Below, piece after piece: positions 36,401 to 44,284 of a stretch of DNA of 64,000 nt (the stretch's first letter is position 1; every line of letters begins with the position of its first letter). Made by a program: the position numbers and the translations under genes. Below the pieces are notes generated by a model. It ran no database searches. It was not told where the DNA came from and worked only from the letters and a program-made list of their open reading frames with translations. Origin of the DNA: Torulaspora globosa (lineage: Eukaryota > Ascomycota > Saccharomycetes > Saccharomycetales > Saccharomycetaceae); NCBI RefSeq assembly GCF_014133895.1, contig NC_050728.1, positions 310,001 through 374,000 of the forward strand. Reading direction: 5' to 3'.

Positions 36401-37568
36401 CGCAGCCTCCTGGTTTGAAGTACCATATCTTCGTCTCCTGATCAAATTCTAAGTCGTCTTCAGAAGCTGAGCGCCTGCTTCTGTCTAAATGAATGAGCAA
36501 CAAAGCTTTTCTGGTGAGTGGGCTAAAGCCGAACGTTTCTAAGTTGTTCCCAAGTGCTTCGTTGCTATCTACCCATTGTCTCAGGGACAAAACATCGTCA
36601 AATGCTGCAAAAAGATCGTTGACGGCTGTATCCTCCACAGTACTGCAAAGCAAATAAACTCGAAGTAGGCACTTCGCAACAATAGCGTCATCTCTCAGAC
36701 AGCCAAACTTTTCTCTCAGGAATTGTTTCACTATCCTCAAGGTAAATCTGAGATGATCTGTCGAGTACAGCTGACTTTTCGAAGAGTGCAGAGTCACTTT
36801 GTTTACTAAATGTTCCACAGTCAATGACAGAAACTTGGCATGAATCGCACTCACATCGACGAAAGAGCTAGACTGCTTCAATGAGCTGAACACGTAAAAC
36901 ACAAACCTAATAGTTTTCTGGAATTGTGAATCCCATTTGGTAACCCCCAGCCAGGAGTTAAGCATCGTTAGGGAAGATCCAAACGTCTCTGGAGGCCCGC
37001 ATAGCCAGTAACAAATAACATACAACGATTTCAGATCATGGGCTACCACCTCCGGTTCGCGTGCCATTTCGAAGATTTGGGCCAGCCTTTCCTCGAAACG
37101 CACTAGGAGACCCATTATACAATCCGAGATCAGCATCTTATGTACGCCTCCGTAGAGTTGGGCGAATAGTTTGCACCAAGAGCCCAATTTCCGGCGAATA
37201 AACCACATTCGGTGGACTTGATCATAGTTCATCACAGATATGTCTAGTAAATCTGATATCAAAGTGGTGAGATCCACGTTTCCGTTACGCTGGAGCAGCA
37301 GGCCCGGTCTAGATCGAATCAACGCATCCATTACTTGTATCGATTTCGCAAAAACGGTGTTGTTCTTCATCATATCGTTCTTCTGAGGGTCCTTAAGATT
37401 TCGTAGCATTGTCGTGAGGATCTTGATAGGGACACTTTTCGACTCATCTTCCTCCGCCCTTGTACTGCTTCCGCTGCTGAAGTCGTCCGATCCGCCACCT
37501 GAGAAAGGTATACGCGATTCACTAATCGCCTCTTTCAACTCATCTAAGTACTTGATATTTGATTCCAT
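30432..37568 (-). CDS. MEC1: Mec1, ATR-family checkpoint kinase
   Basis: PI3K-like protein kinase that, with Ddc2, senses RPA-coated single-stranded DNA and starts the replication and DNA-damage checkpoints. The 2378-residue product aligns along its whole length with yeast Mec1, from [15 protein letters not shown] to the FATC ending [10 protein letters not shown]. Helical HEAT/TPR repeats fill most of the first 1300 residues and the FAT domain about 1350-1900. In the kinase domain, the ATP-binding part contains [20 protein letters not shown] near residue 2080. The catalytic loop [13 protein letters not shown] is near 2233 and the Mg loop [10 protein letters not shown] near 2255; all key residues (DxxxxN, DFD) are intact. 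I set the start at the ATG at 37568, matching yeast; the frame extends 23 codons further without ATG. CKS1 lies upstream on the same strand (YBR136W-YBR135W). Confidence 0.97.
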   Translation of the reverse strand: [2378 protein letters not shown]

Positions 37569-37899
37569 TACCGGAGGACCCGAGCTGGACTTGGCATGTC
37601 CTCTTACTGCTTGAGTTTGATAGATGTTTTCGCCCAACTAAGCGTAAGTTCTGGAAGACGCGGTCTGGCACCACATCACTAAGATGCTTCGCTAGCAACT
37701 CATCAAGCTTAAGACCCTGATTGAACACTCCCCAGGCCTCTGAGCCTGCTTCAAGAAGAAGTCGTGTCTCTTGCACTCGTACGTATCATGCGGCGTTAAG
37801 TAGAAGACGTTGAGCACTATATAAAAGTGACAGCCAACCTGCCCTGATTTAGCGGCCCATTGGCTCTCGTCGGGATGCAGGACTGTCGGTTCATGTACA
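37569..37899. other. CKS1-MEC1 spacer
   Basis: 331 bases serving as the CKS1 3' region and MEC1 promoter. No RNA gene or strong factor site was recognised; minus-strand open frames here are in-frame extensions or shadows of MEC1 and CKS1. Confidence 0.5.
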
Positions 37900-38304
37900 T
37901 TATTGAACGCCGACCTGGGTCTCGGGTTGCTGCTGCTCCTGTTGCTGTGCCACTACTGCTGCGGCGGCGGCCCTGAGTTCCGCCTCGTAGTTGAGAGGTC
38001 TCTTGAATAGTAGGATATGCGGCTCCGGAGCATGACACTCGTAATGTTCCCAGCCCAGCGATTGGGTCACTCCAAGGCCTCTCCACTCGTCTTCTGTCAA
38101 TATGCGCAAAGTTCCGGTCTCTGAGTTGAAATAGTCCGATGGAATCACTTTCAGCATAGCCTTGGGCAGCATTACATGCCTGTATTCGTGGGTGTCATCC
38201 GAGTAACGTGGCGAGTAATGAATTGATTCCTGGAACTCCAGTACTCTGGCACGTTCTTGTTCTGTAAGCTTTCTTCCCTGGAACGCATGGTGGTGGTGAT
38301 ACAT
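37900..38304 (-). CDS. CKS1: Cks1, Cdc28-associated phospho-adaptor
   Basis: Small subunit of the Cdc28 cyclin-dependent kinase that docks phosphorylated threonines and promotes multisite phosphorylation. Of 134 residues, about 22-110 form the CKS fold: [20 protein letters not shown], the [36 protein letters not shown] block with the HxPEPH hinge, and the anion-binding residues. An N-terminal His run (MYHHHHAF) and a Gln/Ala-rich tail ([14 protein letters not shown]) are the usual additions in yeast Cks1. The ATG is at 38304 (minus strand). It is divergent from HSL7 across 233 bases with an MCB element. Confidence 0.97.
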   Translation of the reverse strand: MYHHHHAFQGRKLTEQERARVLEFQESIHYSPRYSDDTHEYRHVMLPKAMLKVIPSDYFNSETGTLRILTEDEWRGLGVTQSLGWEHYECHAPEPHILLFKRPLNYEAELRAAAAAVVAQQQEQQQPETQVGVQ

Positions 38305-38437
38305 AGTGGTATGCTCAGTAGTTCCAGCCTATCTGGATTCTAATGCTTTCAAACCGCTAGACAGTGGCTTGAATGGGTGATTTGGAGTTCACACGGCTGT
38401 CGATCTGTTTGGACGTAAGAGAATCGAGAAGCGAAAG

Positions 38438-38443
38438 ACGCGT
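38438..38443. promoter_or_regulatory. MCB (ACGCGT) between CKS1 and HSL7
   Basis: ACGCGT, the MBF-bound MluI cell-cycle box, in the divergent promoter of two cell-cycle genes, 95 bases before HSL7 and 134 before CKS1. The preceding GCGAAAG partly resembles an SBF element. Confidence 0.6.
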
Positions 38444-38537
38444 ACAGTTGCAACTTTGCTCAGCAAACCACTGTGTTAAACCCAATTGGAAAGGTCAGCT
38501 GTGAGCGTTTCTGCGGTGGGAAGACAGCCGAGAGGTT

Positions 38538-41084
38538 ATGGGAAGCAACGTTTTTGTTGGTGTGAAACTTCCAGGTAATTCCAGCGGTGAATTTGGCGAA
38601 AGGTATGCAACCGATCCATCAAGAGTTAGTAAGCTACCGAGCAACTACGACTACGTATTACTCCCAATTACGAACGCAAGATACAGAGAAAATGTGAGGA
38701 GCCAGTTTGAAAACTTCCAGCAACAACGAAGGGCGGTCTCTGAATGCGTTTTGAAGATCAAGGAACCGCAACTACAGGAGCTCTGCATCCCCCCCTTCAA
38801 TCCTGGCAGGAAGAATGATGGACCAGCATTTATTGGCCTTCTTTCGTCCTGGCTGGAGCTCGAGAACGCAGATAACTCAGTCAGGGAGCTTTGCTATCAA
38901 GTTTTGCTCAATGAATGCAGGTACGCAAGATTTGTAGGCATTGACAAACTTATAGTGGCACCACCCCGGAAGCTTTCCGAACTGCATAGATACTCCCAGG
39001 TGATTTCAAGGCTCTTGAATGATGAGACCGTGAGTGCTTATCCTCGATTGACCCTTTCTGTATCTCTACCATTGTATGAGGATAGCGATCCATTGGCCAC
39101 TTGGGAACTTTGGCATACTGTACGCAAACTGTGCAGTTATCATCCTTCATTAACCATCTCATTGGCGGTCCCTCGAATAAGGACTCCATCCCATGTACTA
39201 AACAGGTGGCTGTCCGAACCAGTCTCCTGTTTGTTGCTCTCGTCTTCCATATTTGCTACAAATCAATATGGCTATCCAGTTCTACACAAGTTTAACCAGA
39301 GCTTGATAACAAAGTTTCAAGGCGTCAATGGAAATTCGCTGCCGGATGCGAATGGCGAACTTTGTATTATCATACATGGTATGGAAAAGTATGTCGACCA
39401 AATAAAAGGCGGAGAGGGATCATACCTGGAATATATCAATTTCTTACTGAAGAAAGGCGACAAGCAACTTTTCTCATCGCATGAAGATTTGTCTAATGGA
39501 TCGATTAACCAGGTTGGTCACAAAACAGCACATCAGGACAATAGTAATAGTCATAATATCAACACTAATCATAATCCAATTAATAGTAATGGACCGGTGA
39601 GTCCAAATTTCCGCACACCAAGATTGATGAAGCCGCTGAAACCGCACTCTGAGACATTGTCAAACTACGTTTACTCCATATTCGAGAAGGATCTCGCAAA
39701 ATACAACATGTACCAAGCAGCTATCGAACAGGCTTTGACTGCCCTTCTTTCGGAACATAGAACCAGTCCTCTGACCATTCTTATCGCAGGTGCAGGAAGG
39801 GGACCCCTGGTAGATAGGACTGTGCTTCTGTTAAAGAAGTTCAATGTCTTAAATCAGGCTAAAGTAATCGCACTGGAAAAAAATCCTCAAGCTGGCTTAT
39901 ATCTACAGAAGCGCAATTTTGATCTCTGGCATAATAAAGTAGAAATAGTAATAGAGGATATGAGGCAATGGAGGGATAAATCAGTTAAAGCAGATCTCTG
40001 TATTAGTGAACTGTTAGGCTCCTTTGGGTGCAACGAACTCTCTCCTGAGTGCCTGTTTGCAATTGAACAACATCATTCGAAACCGGACACCATATTCATC
40101 CCACAATCCTATACATCCTATATCGCACCCATAGCATGCCCTTTGATTTATCAAAATCTAAGAGAAAAGGAGGGGAGTCAAGAATCTCCCTGGGTCATGC
40201 ACAATATTCCTTATTGTATTTTATCCTCTAGGATTAACGAGTTATGGTCATTTCATCATCCCCTGAGGAAGAGAGATTCTGAAGACGACCTCTTCTCAAG
40301 GAACGCTGTGACGGAGTTCAAGATAAAGCATAGAGGAGAGATCCATGGTATTTTAGGGTTCTTCACTGCCCAGTTATACAATGATATTACTCTGTCAACG
40401 GTTCCTGACGATTCGATAGTCAAAGTGTCGAAAGCTCGGGATGGTGCTATTGGTACACATTTGCAGAAGGAAGTGCGCAGTCCCCAAGAGGACAGTGGTG
40501 TCGACTCTGATGAATTGAAGGATCAGTTCAGGAAGCTGGATCACACGCCTAATATGCATTCTTGGTCCCCGCTTGTGTTTCCTTTGAATCAACCATTCGT
40601 GGTGACGGATGATACCGAACTGGCTGTGTTTCTCTCCAGAAATCATGCACAACTGGACAGTGCAACTTGGTATGAATGGTCCGTCGAGAGCTATGTTTAT
40701 CTAGTATCGTCAGATACATCTTTGTCGAGGACAACTCCTAGACAGACGGTCGATCCAAGAAATCATTCATCCAGAAATCGCGAAAATGCACCAGCCAGGA
40801 ATAGCAGGACCTCCAAAAAAAACGAAACCCTGGCTTTTGATAACTCCATATCGGATAATAATTTCTCGCCAAACCAAGAAAATGTATGGCAGAGCGTCAG
40901 TGATATACATGGTTTGACCAGCGCCGTGCACAAAACCACAGAGCCGATGTTCAACCTCAAAGACGCCTACTTAGAATGCACAGAAGACGAGGACGAAGAG
41001 GAGGAGGAAGTTCACATACGGGTCAAAACTGGTGTCTCAACTCTTCATAATGCCAATGGAAAATTCTTCTCAGTCGCTCTATAA
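38538..41084 (+). CDS. HSL7: Hsl7, PRMT5-type protein arginine methyltransferase, morphogenesis checkpoint
   Basis: Symmetric-type arginine methyltransferase homolog that, with Hsl1, brings the Cdk-inhibitory kinase Swe1 to the septin ring for destruction. The 848-residue protein has the PRMT5 N-terminal barrel (first about 300 residues). The SAM-binding motif ILIAGAGRGPLVDR lies near residue 413 and the double-glutamate catalytic loop SELLGSFGCNELSPE near 490, with both Glu intact. A C-terminal barrel follows. An Asn-rich insertion (NSNSHNINTNHNPINSN, about 337-353) and an acidic C-terminus (ECTEDEDEEEEEVHI) are additions. The length is slightly more than in S. cerevisiae. The start ATG at 38538 is supported by the divergent promoter with CKS1. 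Confidence 0.95.
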   Translation: MGSNVFVGVKLPGNSSGEFGERYATDPSRVSKLPSNYDYVLLPITNARYRENVRSQFENFQQQRRAVSECVLKIKEPQLQELCIPPFNPGRKNDGPAFIGLLSSWLELENADNSVRELCYQVLLNECRYARFVGIDKLIVAPPRKLSELHRYSQVISRLLNDETVSAYPRLTLSVSLPLYEDSDPLATWELWHTVRKLCSYHPSLTISLAVPRIRTPSHVLNRWLSEPVSCLLLSSSIFATNQYGYPVLHKFNQSLITKFQGVNGNSLPDANGELCIIIHGMEKYVDQIKGGEGSYLEYINFLLKKGDKQLFSSHEDLSNGSINQVGHKTAHQDNSNSHNINTNHNPINSNGPVSPNFRTPRLMKPLKPHSETLSNYVYSIFEKDLAKYNMYQAAIEQALTALLSEHRTSPLTILIAGAGRGPLVDRTVLLLKKFNVLNQAKVIALEKNPQAGLYLQKRNFDLWHNKVEIVIEDMRQWRDKSVKADLCISELLGSFGCNELSPECLFAIEQHHSKPDTIFIPQSYTSYIAPIACPLIYQNLREKEGSQESPWVMHNIPYCILSSRINELWSFHHPLRKRDSEDDLFSRNAVTEFKIKHRGEIHGILGFFTAQLYNDITLSTVPDDSIVKVSKARDGAIGTHLQKEVRSPQEDSGVDSDELKDQFRKLDHTPNMHSWSPLVFPLNQPFVVTDDTELAVFLSRNHAQLDSATWYEWSVESYVYLVSSDTSLSRTTPRQTVDPRNHSSRNRENAPARNSRTSKKNETLAFDNSISDNNFSPNQENVWQSVSDIHGLTSAVHKTTEPMFNLKDAYLECTEDEDEEEEEVHIRVKTGVSTLHNANGKFFSVAL

Positions 41085-41339
41085 GCAGTAGATATACTCA
41101 CCATTGAGTACTGCTTAGTCGTCAGGCAGAAAACTCAATATCAATTCTGTTGTTGTGGATTATTAGCATAATCGATTGGCTTGAACTCTAATGCCTGGAT
41201 TGTTCGATTCAAAGGCTCTTATGCAGTGTTTATTTTGTGTCATTAAAAATAGTACATTACCTAATGCTTCATAATTAAACGTAGTAGCATGACAGCGGGA
41301 CTGTTCATCCACCTCTCCGCTTGTATGAAATGGGCCAAA

Positions 41340-43745
41340 TCACCAAGGATTGGCCTCTATCTCATCATCAGCCGCCCAGGCAGGGCGTTGGACAGATGCC
41401 AGCGGCGTATCCAATTCCTTGAAATATTCATCAGCTTTATGTCCGTCCTGCTGATTGCCATTACTTGAATATTTCAGCTCTTGTTCAGCATCGTCTTGTT
41501 CGTCCGTCTTTGATCCATTGAGATTATATGAGCTATCGGTTCTGCGCAGCGATGAGTTCTCTTCATGAATCTCGTATACTGAGTCCTGAATGTCCATTGG
41601 TAGTAGAGGTTGGAAGGATCTACTATTACTACTTCGAGAGTAAGCATCAGTCAGTTCAGCGACCGTTGGCAGCACCAAAGCAGGTGACTGTCGCTCTGGT
41701 AAATATGCTTCTTCCTTTGCGGCTCGGCTTTTCGCCGCGTTTGATATTTTTTTCCTCAGCGAAGAGTTAAACTTACTCTCGTCAACCTCATAGTTGTACT
41801 TATCTATCGATTTCAGCAGCTGAACAGGATTTAAACGCGGTAAAAGTGCCAGGGTTGTATCCAAAGACTCCTCATTCGTCAAAGTTGTGGCAATTTGCAG
41901 CCATTGCAAAAGCTGCAAGACCGGATCTAAATGAATTTTCGTAATTTCATGAAAAGGTTGGTAATAGAATAAGGAGTTCGAGGTATCTGACACAATCGGA
42001 ACATCGTCAGTTGAGGGATCGGTGTCAACTGGTCTATAAGTCGCAACGTTCCTTATAGGAGGATTGGAAAGATCAATGTTATTGAGATCGCAAACTAAAG
42101 TAAATGGAAATCTTTGCCACAAAAAGTTGTCTATAAGCACCGGTTTAGGCACTGTCAAGTCGTTATTACGAATCCATGTTTCCAAACTGGATAAATTTAG
42201 CCTTATCTGAATGGCATGAGCCCTCGACAACGCTTTTTTTTTCTTATCTTTCATAATCTTATTGAAAAGTGTCGAAGAAAACCAGTTGATAACCGTGGAT
42301 AAGCATTGTTGCTGGAATAGAGGATGTATTTGGTGCAGATCGAGTACGTAGGACAAAGCACCGAATATTTGTACGATCTTCATAGGTGAGAGTTTCATCT
42401 GCTCTTCAAGAGAGGGCGGATATAAGTGTCTCAATACTTCGTCATCATAAAATCGTGGGTCATTCCTCTTTTTTTCCAACAGCGCTAATTGCTTCGCTTG
42501 TTTTCTCTTCTTGAAGAAATTCCAGTCTCTCTTGTATAGTGTTTGTTTGACATCTTCAATTGTGGTGTATGACAGCAGAGTTGGCTCCATCAACGGCACC
42601 AATCTTGAATGAGTTGCCGAGACTATTTCTGTCATCAGCGTATGCAGAGTATTGACAATATCTTGCAGGGCAGAAGGGTATTTCTTGAAGAACCCCTCAT
42701 CTCTGCAGAGGTAGTAGTACAAAAACGATACTGCGCTCAGCCAGTAAGATTGAGTCACGATGTCACCCTGTGATTCACTCTCGGGGTTCACTTCCACAGA
42801 GGCTGTCGCTATAATCCGCGTCAAAGAGAGGTGAATCAGGGACTCCACTAGCGGAGCAGACGCTAGTTTGTGATCTGCATACCTAATGCATTGGAAAAGC
42901 AGAGCTGCAGGGTATGTGGTGACATGCTGGTGCGTTCTTGATAACGATATCAGTAAATCCAGTATCTGGGGGATATCGTAATCTGCCAGTTCCAAGTACT
43001 GGTTCTTAGAGATTTTGTCGAACTCAAACTCCTCGAACTCCCCAAATGCGCCAATATTATCGCTTCTATCAAGTTTCGCAGATACTGCATTTAAGCTCAG
43101 CCCATCCATTGGTAAATGTACTGGACCGGAGGATCCACGTTCGTACTGTGAGAAATTATTCTGATCCAGAAATGCTGCCATTGCAGATCCTGGTACCACC
43201 ATATCCGCGGCTTTCAGACCATCACTGCTGCGTTTGCCAAAGTCTATTTCGTCGATGAAGGAGAAGAGCTCCACACAACAGTCCTGCCGGTTGAGCTGGA
43301 CGCACCACATCAGCGGCGTATATCCTACCAACGAGTCTAAAAGATTCAAAATAGGCTGCTTGCTTTGCTGATGAAGCAGCTCGATGTACGGAGCATGATC
43401 GTAGACAATAGCATAGTGAATCAATGCCACACCGGTCCGCGCCACGTCGTTTATATCCCCCACAGTCTCGAGCAACTCTCTAAACGCTACCAATTCCTCC
43501 TCCCCCGGCCTATTATCGGCCATGAGAAGTACGAGCTTAGCCCAGGGATCAGCTTCCAACGCCTCCGAATCGATTTTTCTAAGCTCATCCGTTGTAGCTT
43601 TCACCACTGCCGATTTATCGCACGGAGCACCATCAACCCCAACCGACGACGTAGCCTGGCTCCAAATGTCATCCATTCTCTTGCTGACTACCAAATCGAG
43701 CTCTACACCACCGATTGCCTCTACAATCCCTATATGACGAACCAT
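41340..43745 (-). CDS. YPR089W-like protein with ankyrin and DIL (dilute-type) regions
   Basis: An 801-residue protein. About residues 95-175 show ankyrin-type repeats (ALIHYAIVYDHAPYIELL, GYTPLMWCVQLNRQDCCVELF). About 250-680 resemble the dilute/DIL cargo-domain fold seen in class V myosins (LFQCIRYADHKLASAPLVESL, SAVSFLYYYLCRDEGFFKKYP, QQQCLSTVINWFSSTLFNKIM, HLDPVLQLLQWLQIATTL). No motor domain is present. The C-terminus is Ser/Asp/Glu-rich. The S. cerevisiae counterpart has no defined function. The assignment rests on this architecture plus position and strand between NVJ2 and SRP54 on the chromosome XVI track. Two ATGs are possible: 43745 (used) or 43676 (MDDIWSQ); the second may be the true one. 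A Reb1-type site lies 63 bases upstream. Confidence 0.75.
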   Translation of the reverse strand: MVRHIGIVEAIGGVELDLVVSKRMDDIWSQATSSVGVDGAPCDKSAVVKATTDELRKIDSEALEADPWAKLVLLMADNRPGEEELVAFRELLETVGDINDVARTGVALIHYAIVYDHAPYIELLHQQSKQPILNLLDSLVGYTPLMWCVQLNRQDCCVELFSFIDEIDFGKRSSDGLKAADMVVPGSAMAAFLDQNNFSQYERGSSGPVHLPMDGLSLNAVSAKLDRSDNIGAFGEFEEFEFDKISKNQYLELADYDIPQILDLLISLSRTHQHVTTYPAALLFQCIRYADHKLASAPLVESLIHLSLTRIIATASVEVNPESESQGDIVTQSYWLSAVSFLYYYLCRDEGFFKKYPSALQDIVNTLHTLMTEIVSATHSRLVPLMEPTLLSYTTIEDVKQTLYKRDWNFFKKRKQAKQLALLEKKRNDPRFYDDEVLRHLYPPSLEEQMKLSPMKIVQIFGALSYVLDLHQIHPLFQQQCLSTVINWFSSTLFNKIMKDKKKKALSRAHAIQIRLNLSSLETWIRNNDLTVPKPVLIDNFLWQRFPFTLVCDLNNIDLSNPPIRNVATYRPVDTDPSTDDVPIVSDTSNSLFYYQPFHEITKIHLDPVLQLLQWLQIATTLTNEESLDTTLALLPRLNPVQLLKSIDKYNYEVDESKFNSSLRKKISNAAKSRAAKEEAYLPERQSPALVLPTVAELTDAYSRSSNSRSFQPLLPMDIQDSVYEIHEENSSLRRTDSSYNLNGSKTDEQDDAEQELKYSSNGNQQDGHKADEYFKELDTPLASVQRPAWAADDEIEANPW

Positions 43746-44284
43746 CAAGCCTTCAAACTAGATTGATTCCTCTGCATACAACGGAAGTAAACCTAGTTAA
43801 GCTTCCATTACCCGGTCTTAAATAATATTCGTTCGATATGATCTATGATTCTGTCCGCTAAGCGCATTGCCGTCGAAACGGACACTTTCATGCGTTTAGA
43901 GGGCACGACATGTCACTTTTTTACCCCTCGCTGCATGCCCCGCATCATCCACAGACCCTTCCGTACGACCGACTGGCCAGCAAACTCCGGTCGGTGAGGG
44001 GCATCGAATTTTCATGACGTACATTCAGCGGTCGCCTTCTCGAAGTCCAGAAGGAACATGACGGTAAGGAGCCTATTGGCTGCAGAGAGCCAGCCGATGA
44101 AAAAAACCTGGAAAGGGCTGACTATGCTGTTTGATCGAGAGTCAAGTATTTTATCTTACGATCTCTTCGTCAGTTGGTAACGGTCGCGACGGTCTTCTCT
44201 TGGGTTTTCCGACCAGTTCAAGAAAACCCTCTGTTCATCTCTCTTGCACGTAGTGAGAGCCTCTCTAGCATCCGAGAAAGTGAG
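43746..44284. other. Divergent spacer between the YPR089W-like gene and AGP2
   Basis: 539 bases. It contains a Reb1-type site (43808-43815), two stress-response-element cores (CCCCT at 43924-43928 and AGGGG at 43997-44001), and a 6-bp inverted repeat ACCGAC/GTCGGT (43968-43973 and 43990-43995) of unknown meaning. No RNA gene was seen. Confidence 0.5.
43808..43815 (+). promoter_or_regulatory. Reb1-type site upstream of the YPR089W-like gene
   Basis: TTACCCGG, 63 bases from the first ATG of the YPR089W-like gene. Confidence 0.65.

Noticed and set aside
43968..43995. 6-bp inverted repeat ACCGAC/GTCGGT upstream of AGP2
   Set aside because: Too short and too widely spaced to claim a factor site; noted only in the spacer entry.
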